A stretch of 7,482 nt of DNA from Frankiaceae bacterium (GCA_017882835.1 JADGOU010000137.1:1-7482), one strand, 5' to 3'; shown: positions 1-6,919, numbered from the stretch's first letter. Notes: generated by a model not told the origin, from the letters alone. A program made the numbers and translations.

Positions 1-987
1 GGGTCGCTGAGCAGTCACCGGGTCGCCGCGGACCTCCCGCTGGTGCGGGCGGGGGCCGACCGGGCCGTGGTCCGGGTGGCGGCCTCCCGGTCCGCGCGGT
101 CCACGCTGGTGGAGATCGAGATCAACCCAGGCCGGGCGAACCGGGCTCGGCTGAACCGGGTGCCCGTATCGCGGCCGCGAGAGGTGCTCGGCGTCTTGTC
201 GGCAGTAATGTTCGCGCCGGAGGACTTGGCGTTGGTGAAGGGAGATCCGGCGGACCGACGCCGCTTCCTCGACGACCTGTTGGTGACCCGCGCTCCCCGC
301 TTTGCCGGCGTACGGGCCGACTACGACCGGGTGCTCAAACAGCGCAACGCTCTGCTCAAGTCCGCGAGCGCCGCCCGCCGCAGCGGGGCGGAGCTGGCCA
401 CGCTGGATGTCTGGGACACCCATCTGACCCGGTACGGCGTGGAGCTGCTAGCCGCCCGCCTCGACCTGGTCGACGCGATCCGACCGCTGGTGGCCAGCGC
501 TTACGCCGCAGTGGCCGACGACGACGGCCGGACCGGGATGGAGTACCGGAGCTCTCTCGGCGCCGACCTGCCCCCCGCGCCGGACCCGGATGGGCTCGCC
601 GCGGCGATGCGGGCGGCGCTGGCGCAGTCTCGTCGCGCCGAGCTGGAGCGGGGGGTCAGTCTGGTGGGACCGCACCGCGACGAGCTGGTGCTGTTCGTCG
701 GTGGGCTGCCGGCCCGGGGCTACGCCAGTCATGGCGAGTCCTGGGCGCTGGCGCTGGCGTTGCGGTTGGCGTCGTACCAGCTGTTGGGCGCGGACGGAGC
801 GGACCCGGTGCTGTTGCTCGACGATGTGTTTGCCGAGCTGGACAGTGGCCGGCGGGAACGGCTCGCCGAACTGGTGCAGCCGGCCGAGCAGGTGCTGGTA
901 ACGGCGGCCGTGGCCGAGGATGTGCCCAAGCAGCTCCAGGAACGGCGCTATCGGGTGGGCGGTGGGACGGTGACCCGTGTCGAGTGA
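1..987 (+). CDS. recF: DNA replication/repair protein RecF, 5'-truncated by the window edge
   Basis: RecF is a cytoplasmic ABC-type ATPase that binds gapped or duplex DNA and, with RecO and RecR, promotes RecA loading at single-strand gaps. The frame is open from base 1, so the start codon lies upstream; 328 residues are present. By comparison with actinobacterial RecF (about 385 residues), roughly the first 50 residues, including the Walker A loop, are missing. Visible landmarks, numbered from base 1: GSHR-type start (here SSHRVAADLPLVR), FAPEDLALVKGDPADRRRFLD around 64-84, VGPHRDEL near 222-229, the ABC signature YASHGES at 241-247, and Walker B/D-loop VLLLDDVFAELD at 270-281. The stop overlaps the dciA start. 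Position downstream of an expected dnaA-dnaN is typical. The reading is sure; only the N-terminus cannot be assessed. Confidence 0.97.
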   Translation, partial: GSLSSHRVAADLPLVRAGADRAVVRVAASRSARSTLVEIEINPGRANRARLNRVPVSRPREVLGVLSAVMFAPEDLALVKGDPADRRRFLDDLLVTRAPRFAGVRADYDRVLKQRNALLKSASAARRSGAELATLDVWDTHLTRYGVELLAARLDLVDAIRPLVASAYAAVADDDGRTGMEYRSSLGADLPPAPDPDGLAAAMRAALAQSRRAELERGVSLVGPHRDELVLFVGGLPARGYASHGESWALALALRLASYQLLGADGADPVLLLDDVFAELDSGRRERLAELVQPAEQVLVTAAVAEDVPKQLQERRYRVGGGTVTRVE

Positions 988-1549
988 ACCACCAGAGTCG
1001 TCGGGAGAGGCAGCGGCACCCGCCACGGCCGGCTCGGCGCTGGCTCGCGACGCCCTGGACCGCGCCCGGGCGCAGGCCCGCCGCAGCGGCGTCGCCGCAA
1101 GCCGGAAGGGTGTTCGCGGTCGGGGTGCCGGTTCCGGCGTGGCTGGCCAGGTGCCACGGGACCGCCGGCGGGGCACCGGGGCCGGCCGCGACGACCGCGA
1201 CCCGCAACCGTTCGGGGCGGCTGTTGCGGCGCTGTTGGCCGAGCGGGGCTGGGAGCAGACCGCGCGGTCGGCCGCGGTGATGGGCCGTTGGGACTCACTT
1301 GTCGGTCCGGAGCTGGCCGAGCACTGCCGGCCGGTGAGCCTGCGGGACGGAGAACTGGTCCTGGTCGCCGAGTCCACGGCTTGGGCAACGCAGGTGCGGC
1401 TGCTCGGCCGGCAGCTGATCGCCCGACTCAACCGTCAGCTGGGAGCCGGTGTCATCCGCCAGGTGCGGGTGCACGGACCGACCGCCCCGTCCTGGGTCAA
1501 GGGACCGCGCCGGGTGGCCGGTCGGGGCCCGCGCGACACCTACGGCTGA
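977..1549 (+). CDS. dciA: DciA-type replicative helicase operator (DUF721 protein)
   Basis: DUF721/DciA proteins interact with the replicative helicase DnaB in bacteria that lack DnaC/DnaI-type loaders; the mycobacterial homologue sits at this same locus between recF and gyrB. The 190-residue product has a low-complexity N-terminal half (about 1-77, rich in Ala, Gly and Arg, probably disordered and basic) and a C-terminal DUF721 domain at about 78-166. That domain contains LLAERGWEQ, MGRWDSLVG, the hydrophobic stretch GELVLVAESTAWATQVRLL and ARLNRQLG. The tail GPRDTYG is characteristic of actinobacterial members. The GTG start overlaps recF by 11 bases and has only a weak G-rich Shine-Dalgarno (around 961-970), so translation is probably coupled to recF termination. 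Family assignment is strong; the helicase-operator role is inferred from homologues. Confidence 0.9.
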   Translation: MSSEPPESSGEAAAPATAGSALARDALDRARAQARRSGVAASRKGVRGRGAGSGVAGQVPRDRRRGTGAGRDDRDPQPFGAAVAALLAERGWEQTARSAAVMGRWDSLVGPELAEHCRPVSLRDGELVLVAESTAWATQVRLLGRQLIARLNRQLGAGVIRQVRVHGPTAPSWVKGPRRVAGRGPRDTYG

Positions 1550-1635
1550 CCGCCGGCGTACCGGACGAGGCCGAGACGATGAGGAGCGGGCCGGTACCCC
1601 TGTATGCAACCGGTGGCGCAGCGCGCCACACACGT

Positions 1636-1674
1636 CCACAGGTGCCGCGGTGAAGCCCTGTGGCTGGCCAGGGC
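1636..1674. promoter_or_regulatory. Interleaved inverted repeats upstream of the gyrB -10 box (candidate operator)
   Basis: Two dyads share sequence here. CCACAGG (1636-1642) is repeated inverted as CCTGTGG (1657-1663), spaced by 14 bases, so centres are 21 bp apart, about two helical turns. GCCCTG (1655-1660) is repeated inverted as CAGGGC (1669-1674), spaced by 8. Together they cover the expected -35 region and the space up to the probable -10 at 1678. What is seen is symmetry; protein binding is inference, and no recognised regulator consensus was matched. Confidence 0.35.
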
Positions 1675-1677
1675 AGG

Positions 1678-1683
1678 TACACT
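1678..1683 (+). promoter_or_regulatory. Probable -10 box of the gyrB-gyrA promoter
   Basis: TACACT fits the actinobacterial TANNNT -10 consensus and lies in the 297-base gap before gyrB. Transcription would begin near 1689-1691, giving a leader of about 157 bases. No good TTGAC-like -35 element stands 16-18 bases upstream, which is common for actinobacterial promoters but lowers confidence. Confidence 0.45.
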
Positions 1684-1698
1684 GAACAGCACGATCAG

Positions 1699-1751
1699 CC
1701 GCCGCGAGGCATCACCGACGCGGTGGTCAGTTGGTGATGCTCCGGTGGCGG
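1699..1751 (+). promoter_or_regulatory. Structured gyrB leader with two mutually exclusive hairpins
   Basis: GCATCACC (1709-1716) pairs perfectly with GGTGATGC (1733-1740) across a 16-base loop. The stem can be prolonged by GA/TC past one bulged base, and by an outer CCGCC (1699-1703) with GGCGG (1747-1751). The same ATCACCG strand (1711-1717) can instead pair locally with CGGTGGT (1721-1727, one wobble) around the triloop ACG. The two folds cannot coexist, the arrangement seen in attenuators and leader switches. It starts only about 10 bases after the predicted transcription start. Any regulatory role is inference. Confidence 0.4.
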
Positions 1752-1818
1752 AACACCCGCGTCGTCCCGCCGTCCGCATCCGCAGTCGGCAGTCCGTCGG
1801 CGCGACCCGCCCCCGTCC

Positions 1819-1839
1819 CCCGTGCGTCGCGGGAGAGAG
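1819..1839 (+). promoter_or_regulatory. gyrB ribosome-binding site with an abutting hairpin
   Basis: The purine run GGGAGAGAG (1831-1839) lies 7-11 bases before the GTG at 1847 and decides the gyrB start. CCCGTG (1819-1824) can pair with CGCGGG (1828-1833) around the triloop CGT (one G:U), which buries the first three G of the Shine-Dalgarno. The ribosome site itself is convincing; occlusion is only possible. Confidence 0.55.
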
Positions 1840-1846
1840 CAGCCTG

Positions 1847-3796
1847 GTGGCAGCCAACTCGCAACCTCGTCCGCAAGCGAACGACTACAGCGCAAAGTCG
1901 ATCACGGTTCTGGAGGGCCTCGAGGCCGTTCGCAAGCGCCCGGGGATGTACATCGGGTCGACCGGCGAGCGCGGGCTGCACCACCTCGTCTACGAGGTAG
2001 TGGACAACGCCGTGGACGAGGCGCTAGCCGGCTTTTGCGACACCATCACTGTCGTCTTGCTGCCCGGCGGCGGCGTCCGAGTCCGGGACAACGGTCGCGG
2101 CATCCCGGTGGACCGCCACCCGGTCGAGAAACGACCCGCCGTCGAGGTGGTGCTCACCACGCTGCATTCCGGCGGGAAGTTCGACGGCAAATCCTACGCC
2201 GTCTCCGGCGGTTTGCACGGCGTCGGCGTGTCCGTCGTCAACGCGCTGTCCAGCCGGCTGGAGGTGGAGGTCCGTCGCGACGGTTACGTGTGGTTCCAGC
2301 CGTATCTCGCCAGTCGCCCCGCCGCCCCGCTGGCCCGCGGCGCGGCAACCCGGGAGTGCGGCACCACGATCACCTTCTGGGCCGATGACAAGATCTTCGA
2401 GACCACTACCTACTCCGCGGAGACGCTGTCCCGGCGGCTACAGGAGATGGCCTTCCTCAACAAGGGCCTGCGGATCAAGCTGCGAGACGAGCGTGGCGAG
2501 GACGCCACCGAGGTCAGCTACTGCTACCAGGGCGGGATCGTCGACTTCGTCCGCCACCTGAATAACGCCAAGAAGGATGCCCTGGTAAACGACCGGGTGA
2601 TCTCCTTCGAGGCCGACGGCGAGGGCATCTCGGCCGAGATCGCACTGCAGTGGAGCAGCGCCTACTCGGAGTCGGTGTACACCTTCGCGAACACGATCAA
2701 CACGCACGAGGGCGGCACCCATGAGGAGGGGTTTCGGGCGGCGTTGACCAGCGTGCTCAATCGCTACGCCAGGGAGAAGAACCTGCTCAAGGAGAAGGAC
2801 GAGAACCTCACCGGCGAGGACGTCCGCGAAGGGTTGACCGCCATCGTCAGCGTGAAGCTGGCCCAGCCGCAGTTCGAGGGTCAGACCAAGACCAAGCTGG
2901 GCAACACCGAGGCCAAGTCCTTCGTCCAGCGGGTCTGCAACGATGGACTTCGGGAGTGGCTGGACGCCCACCCCGGCGACGGCAAGGCCATCATCGGCAA
3001 GGCCACCCAGGCGGCTCGGGCCCGAATGGCGGCCCGCCAGGCGCGAGACCTGACCCGGCGCAAGGGTCTGCTGGAGTCCAGTTCGCTCCCCGGCAAGCTC
3101 GCCGACTGCCAGTCCGGTGACCCGCGCGAGTGCGAGATCTACATCGTCGAGGGGGACAGCGCCGGCGGCTCGGCCAAGGGCGGCCGGGACTCCGCCTTCC
3201 AGGCCATCCTGCCGATCCGCGGCAAGATCTTGAACGTGGAGAAGGCCCGGATCGACCGGGTGCTGCGCAACAACGAGGTGCAGGCGCTGATCACCGCGTT
3301 GGGCACCGGCATCCACGACGACTTCGACATCGCCAAGCTGCGCTATCACAAGATCGTGCTGATGGCGGATGCTGATGTCGACGGCCAGCACATCCGGACG
3401 CTGCTGCTGACGCTGCTGTTCCGGTTCATGAAGCCGTTGATCGAGGCCGGCCACGTCTACCTCGCCCAGCCGCCGCTGTACAAGATCACCTGGGGCAAGG
3501 ACGACATGGAGTACGCCTACTCCGACCGGGAGCGCGACGGCCTGGTGGAGGCGCGGCAGGAGGCCGGCACCCGTAAACAGCCGCGGATCGGCCGGTTCAA
3601 GGGCTTGGGCGAGATGCCGGCCAAGGAGCTGTGGGACACCACCATGGACCCAGCCACCCGCATCCTGCTCCAGGTCACCCTCGACGATGCGGCGCTCGCC
3701 GACGAGCTGTTCAGCGTCCTGATGGGCGAGGACGTCGAGGCCCGGCGGTCGTTCATCCAGCGCAACGCGAAGGACGTGCGCTTCCTGGACATCTGA
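1847..3796 (+). CDS. gyrB: DNA gyrase subunit B
   Basis: GyrB is the ATPase subunit of the GyrA2GyrB2 type IIA topoisomerase that introduces negative supercoils. The 649-residue product has all landmarks. The GHKL ATPase shows catalytic Glu50 and Asn54 in YEVVDNAVDEA, DNGRG at 81-85 and GGLHGVG at 121-127. The transducer carries QTKTKLGN at 346-353, whose lysine contacts ATP phosphate in the family. The TOPRIM domain has EGDSAGG at 435-441 and DADVDG at 508-513, the metal-binding residues. The tail is RYKGLGEM-like (FKGLGEM, 584-590) and ends NAKDVRFLDI, as in mycobacterial GyrB. Arg144 aligns with E. coli Arg136, the coumarin-contact residue. The roughly 165-residue insert of enterobacterial GyrB is absent, as expected for this phylum. 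The frame is open back to an ATG at 1604, but family alignment (AANSQ start, then ITVLEGLEAVRKRPGMYIG) and the Shine-Dalgarno at 1831 place the start at GTG 1847. Confidence 0.98.
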   Translation: MAANSQPRPQANDYSAKSITVLEGLEAVRKRPGMYIGSTGERGLHHLVYEVVDNAVDEALAGFCDTITVVLLPGGGVRVRDNGRGIPVDRHPVEKRPAVEVVLTTLHSGGKFDGKSYAVSGGLHGVGVSVVNALSSRLEVEVRRDGYVWFQPYLASRPAAPLARGAATRECGTTITFWADDKIFETTTYSAETLSRRLQEMAFLNKGLRIKLRDERGEDATEVSYCYQGGIVDFVRHLNNAKKDALVNDRVISFEADGEGISAEIALQWSSAYSESVYTFANTINTHEGGTHEEGFRAALTSVLNRYAREKNLLKEKDENLTGEDVREGLTAIVSVKLAQPQFEGQTKTKLGNTEAKSFVQRVCNDGLREWLDAHPGDGKAIIGKATQAARARMAARQARDLTRRKGLLESSSLPGKLADCQSGDPRECEIYIVEGDSAGGSAKGGRDSAFQAILPIRGKILNVEKARIDRVLRNNEVQALITALGTGIHDDFDIAKLRYHKIVLMADADVDGQHIRTLLLTLLFRFMKPLIEAGHVYLAQPPLYKITWGKDDMEYAYSDRERDGLVEARQEAGTRKQPRIGRFKGLGEMPAKELWDTTMDPATRILLQVTLDDAALADELFSVLMGEDVEARRSFIQRNAKDVRFLDI

Positions 3797-3810
3797 GCCC
3801 GCGACGAAGG

Positions 3811-3833
3811 CGGCGAGCGGCGGCATCTCGCCG
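3811..3833 (+). other. Stem-loop between gyrB and gyrA
   Basis: CGGCGAG (3811-3817) and CTCGCCG (3827-3833) form a perfect 7-bp stem with a 9-base loop, beginning 14 bases after the gyrB stop and ending 39 bases before the gyrA start. No T-run follows, so it is not a classical terminator. It could protect or process the bicistronic mRNA or set the GyrB:GyrA ratio; the sequence alone does not decide. Confidence 0.45.
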
Positions 3834-3856
3834 TACCACTAGCGACCGAACGACAG

Positions 3857-3863
3857 AAAGGGG
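3857..3863 (+). promoter_or_regulatory. gyrA ribosome-binding site
   Basis: The purine-rich AAAGGGG lies 9 bases before the GTG at 3873 and supports that start. No promoter hexamer fitting TANNNT was found in the 76-base gap, so gyrA is read from the gyrB promoter as far as can be seen. Confidence 0.6.
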
Positions 3864-3872
3864 CGACCTCGC

Positions 3873-6347
3873 GTGGTCGACCTCACCACTCCACCCGGTG
3901 ACCGGATTGAGCCGATCGGCATCGAGGTCGAGATGCAGCGGTCCTATCTCGACTACGCGATGTCGGTCATCGTAGGTCGGGCCCTGCCGGACGTCCGCGA
4001 CGGCCTGAAGCCAGTGCACCGTCGGGTGCTGTACGCGATGTACGACTCGGGATTCCGGCCGGACCGGGCGCAGGTCAAGTGCGCCCGGGTCGTCGGTGAC
4101 GTGATGGGCAACTACCACCCGCACGGCGACTCGGCGATCTACGACACGCTGGTCCGGTTGGCGCAGCCGTGGGCCATGCGCTACCCGCTGGTCGACGGTC
4201 ACGGCAACTTCGGCTCGCCCGGCAATGACCCGGCCGCCGCCATGCGCTACACCGAGTGCCGGCTGATGCCGCTGGCCATGGAGATGCTGCGCGACATCGA
4301 CTCTGAGACTGTCGACTTCGTCCCGAACTACGACGGGTCCACCTCCGAGCCGTCCATTCTGCCCAGCCGGATCCCCAACCTGTTGGTCAACGGCTCGTCC
4401 GGGATCGCCGTGGGGATGGCGACCAACATCCCGCCGCACAACCTGCGCGAGGTAGCGGCCGGGGTGCAGTGGCTCCTCGACCACCCGGACGCCTCGGCCG
4501 AGGAGCTGCTCGAGGCGGTGGTGGCCCGGGTGAAGGGGCCGGACTTCCCCACTGCTGGCTTGATCGTCGGCCGCAGTGGCATCGAGGAGGCCTACCGGAC
4601 CGGGCGTGGTTCGGTGCGGATGCGCGCGGTCGTCCAGGTCGAGGAGGACCGCAAGGGTCGGCAGACGCTGGTGGTCACCGAGCTGCCCTACCAGGTCAAC
4701 CCGGACAACCTGGCGGAGAAGATCGCCGATCTGGTCAAAGACGGCCGGCTCGGCGGCATCGCCAACATCCAGGACGAGACTTCGGCCCGGATCGGCCAGC
4801 GGTTGGTGATCGTGCTCAAACGCGACGCAGTCGCCAAGGTCGTGCTGAACAACCTCTACAAGCACACCCAGCTGCAGGACACCTTCGGGGTCAACATGCT
4901 GGCGATCGTCGACGGCGTACCGCGCACGTTGCGCCTGGACGAGATGGTGCGCTACTACGTCGCGCACCAGGTCGAGGTGATCGTCCGGCGGACCCGATAC
5001 CAGCTGCGCAAGGCCGAGGAGCGGGCGCACGTCCTCGCCGGGCTGCTGATCGCGCTGGACCACCTGGACGAGGTGATCGCGCTCATCCGCAACGCCGAGT
5101 CCGCCGACGCGGCCCGCACCCAGTTGATGCAGCGTTACGAGCTGTCCGAGATCCAGGCCACCGCAATCCTCGACATGCAGCTGCGCCGGCTGGCCGCGCT
5201 GGAGCGGCAACGGATCATCGATGAGTACGCCGAGCTACAGCAGCGCATCGTCGGCCTGCAGGCCATCCTGGCCAGCCCGGAGCGGCAGCGCGGGATCATT
5301 GCGACCGAGCTCGGTGAGATCGTCGAACGGTACGGCGACGAACGCCGGACTCGGATCATCCCGTTCGAGGGCGACATGTCCGACGAGGACCTGATCGCCG
5401 AGGAGGACGTGGTCGTCACGATCACGCGCTCCGGGTATGCCAAGCGCACCAAGACCGACCTCTACCGCTCGCAGCGCCGCGGCGGCAAGGGCGTGCAGGG
5501 CGCCGCGCTGCGGCAGGACGACCTGGTCGAACACTTCTTCGTCACCACCACGCACCACTGGATCCTGTTCCTGACGAACAAGGGCCGGGTCTACCGGGCG
5601 AAGGCGCACGAGCTGCCGGAGCAGACCCGCACCGCCCGCGGTCAGCACGTGGCCAACTTCCTCGCCTTCGGCCCGGACGAGCGGATCGCCCAGGTGCTCG
5701 ACATCCGCGACTACGAGGTCGCGCCGTACCTGGTGCTCGCGACCCGGCAGGGGCTGGTCAAGAAGACGGCGCTGAGCGAGTTCGACTCGAACCGCTCCGG
5801 CGGCCTGATCGCGGTGAACCTGCGCGACGACGATGAGCTCATCGCGGCTGCCCTGATCGGCCCCGAGAACGACCTGCTGCTGGTCAGCCGACGCGGCCAG
5901 TCGATCCGCTTCCCCGCCGACGACGAGTCGCTGCGCCCGATGGGTCGGGCGACCAGTGGGGTGATCGGGATGCGGTTCCACACCGCCGACGAGCTGCTGG
6001 CGATGGAGGTTGTCAGCGCCGGGACCGACGTGCTGGTGGCGACCGACGGCGGGTACGCCAAGCGGACCAAGATCGAGGAGTACCCGGTTCAGGGCCGTGG
6101 CGGGAAGGGGGTCCTGACCGCCAAGATTGTCGCCAAGCGTGGGCAGCTGGTCGGTGCGCTGATCGTCAAGTCGGAGGACGAGCTATATGCGATCACATCC
6201 AATGGTGGTGTGATTCGGACCACCGCTCGGGAGGTGCGCCAGGCGCAGCGCCAGACAATGGGCGTGCGGTTGATCGACCTGCCGGTGGGAGTCACAGTGG
6301 TCGCAGTGGCGCGCAACGCCGAGGCCGCCCGCAGCGCGGACCTGTAG
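3873..6347 (+). CDS. gyrA: DNA gyrase subunit A
   Basis: GyrA is the DNA breakage-reunion and wrapping subunit of gyrase. The 824-residue product is full length for actinobacteria. The N-terminal winged-helix/tower domain carries the active-site Tyr126 in AAAMRYTE and the quinolone-determining segment HPHGDSAIYD at 82-91. There Ser87 and Asp91 align with E. coli Ser83 and Asp87, the quinolone-sensitive residues. A coiled-coil region follows at about 365-500 (LDMQLRRLAALERQRI). The C-terminal beta-pinwheel begins near 510 and holds the canonical GyrA-box QRRGGKG at 534-540 plus a second box-like QGRGGKG at 740-746. Mycobacterial gyrase is known to have two functional boxes. The start GTG 3873 has a Shine-Dalgarno at 3857. 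The substrate loop reads VDGHGNFGS where many homologues have Gln in place of His. The gene lies 76 bases after gyrB, and the next gene starts 12 bases downstream. Confidence 0.98.
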   Translation: MVDLTTPPGDRIEPIGIEVEMQRSYLDYAMSVIVGRALPDVRDGLKPVHRRVLYAMYDSGFRPDRAQVKCARVVGDVMGNYHPHGDSAIYDTLVRLAQPWAMRYPLVDGHGNFGSPGNDPAAAMRYTECRLMPLAMEMLRDIDSETVDFVPNYDGSTSEPSILPSRIPNLLVNGSSGIAVGMATNIPPHNLREVAAGVQWLLDHPDASAEELLEAVVARVKGPDFPTAGLIVGRSGIEEAYRTGRGSVRMRAVVQVEEDRKGRQTLVVTELPYQVNPDNLAEKIADLVKDGRLGGIANIQDETSARIGQRLVIVLKRDAVAKVVLNNLYKHTQLQDTFGVNMLAIVDGVPRTLRLDEMVRYYVAHQVEVIVRRTRYQLRKAEERAHVLAGLLIALDHLDEVIALIRNAESADAARTQLMQRYELSEIQATAILDMQLRRLAALERQRIIDEYAELQQRIVGLQAILASPERQRGIIATELGEIVERYGDERRTRIIPFEGDMSDEDLIAEEDVVVTITRSGYAKRTKTDLYRSQRRGGKGVQGAALRQDDLVEHFFVTTTHHWILFLTNKGRVYRAKAHELPEQTRTARGQHVANFLAFGPDERIAQVLDIRDYEVAPYLVLATRQGLVKKTALSEFDSNRSGGLIAVNLRDDDELIAAALIGPENDLLLVSRRGQSIRFPADDESLRPMGRATSGVIGMRFHTADELLAMEVVSAGTDVLVATDGGYAKRTKIEEYPVQGRGGKGVLTAKIVAKRGQLVGALIVKSEDELYAITSNGGVIRTTAREVRQAQRQTMGVRLIDLPVGVTVVAVARNAEAARSADL

Positions 6348-6351
6348 GAGG
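6346..6351 (+). promoter_or_regulatory. Perfect Shine-Dalgarno of the DUF3566 gene overlapping the gyrA stop
   Basis: AGGAGG is the full anti-16S consensus; its first two bases are the last two of the gyrA TAG stop. It lies 8 bases before GTG 6360. This is the strongest ribosome site in the window and implies efficient, possibly coupled, translation from the gyrA message. Confidence 0.85.
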
Positions 6352-6359
6352 CAGACGAC

Positions 6360-6911
6360 GTGACAACCGCCGACCGCCAGGGCTCGCTGGCGACGACGAC
6401 ACAGCCGACCCAGACCGGCGAGACGCCCAGTGCCGGGTCGCCGAGCGCTGTCGACGCGGCTGCGCCCGGGGCAGCACCGGTTGCAGCGCGGCCGCGGCCG
6501 CAGCCGGCGGCAGGATCTGGCGCGACCGCCTTCCGTGGGCCTCGCCGAGCTAGGTTGCTGGTTCGGCGGGTCGACCCGTGGTCGGCGCTCAAGATGACGC
6601 TGTGCTATTCGCTGTGCCTGCTCGTCGTACTGCTGGTTGCGGTGGGCGCCCTGTACGCGGTCTTGTCGGCAATGGGGGTCTTCGACTCCATCAACACGGC
6701 GGTGCGTGATCTCACCGACTCCGGTGGCCCGGGCGCGACCGGCGGGCTGCAAGTGATCTTCTCGGCCCGGCGCGTCCTGCTGTGGACTGCGCTGTTGGGA
6801 CTGGCCAATGTCGTGCTGCTGAGCGCGTTGGCGACTCTGGCGGCGTTCCTCTACAACCTGTGCGCGGACATGGTTGGGGGTGTCGAGGTAACGTTGGCCG
6901 AGCAGGACTAG
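6360..6911 (+). CDS. DUF3566 family transmembrane protein
   Basis: This 183-residue membrane protein of unknown function matches the DUF3566 family, which sits directly after gyrA in many actinobacteria (the equivalent of Rv0007 in Mycobacterium tuberculosis). Residues 1-60 are a Pro/Ala/Thr-rich, probably disordered cytoplasmic tail. A basic patch PRRARLLVRRVDPWSALK (61-78) leads into a first membrane segment at about 80-104. A short loop with VFDSINTAVRDLTD (107-120) and a Gly-rich turn follow, then a second segment at about 139-166. The C-terminal NLCADMVGGVEVTLAEQ (166-182) is well conserved in the family as I recall it. By positive-inside reasoning both termini are cytoplasmic. The 12-base gap to gyrA and the perfect Shine-Dalgarno suggest it is part of the gyrase operon. 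Family call is firm; function is unknown. Confidence 0.88.
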   Translation: MTTADRQGSLATTTQPTQTGETPSAGSPSAVDAAAPGAAPVAARPRPQPAAGSGATAFRGPRRARLLVRRVDPWSALKMTLCYSLCLLVVLLVAVGALYAVLSAMGVFDSINTAVRDLTDSGGPGATGGLQVIFSARRVLLWTALLGLANVVLLSALATLAAFLYNLCADMVGGVEVTLAEQD

Positions 6912-6919
6912 GGCCGGTC

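Noticed and set aside
448..1431. 327-codon open frame on the - strand across recF and dciA
   Set aside because: It is Arg/Ser/Pro-rich shadow sequence opposite two recognised genes.
1550..1613. Weak inverted repeats after the dciA stop (CCGG..CCGG, CCGGT..ACCGG) as a terminator
   Set aside because: Stems of 4-5 bp with no T-run are expected by chance at this GC content.
1632..1640. DnaA-box-like ACGTCCACA near the gyrB promoter
   Set aside because: It differs from TTGTCCACA at its first two positions, stands alone, and the origin is expected between dnaA and dnaN upstream of this window.
1782..1795. Tandem heptamer GCAGTCG-GCAGTCC in the gyrB leader
   Set aside because: Two imperfect copies only; no larger structure supports a role.
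1604..1846. N-terminal extension of GyrB to the ATG at 1604
   Set aside because: The extra 81 residues match no GyrB and cover the probable promoter and leader. The GTG at 1847 has a ribosome site and the family N-terminus.
3753..5210. 485-codon open frame on the - strand opposite gyrA (and a 462-codon one opposite gyrB at 2438-3826)
   Set aside because: Both lie antisense to certain gyrase coding sequence. Long antisense frames are routine in high-GC DNA, and the translations are biased (His/Val/Asp or Arg/Gln rich) with no family resemblance.
6488..6501. 14-bp palindrome GCGGCCGCGGCCGC inside the DUF3566 gene
   Set aside because: It encodes the Ala/Arg/Pro-rich tail with ordinary high-GC codons; likely a composition effect.
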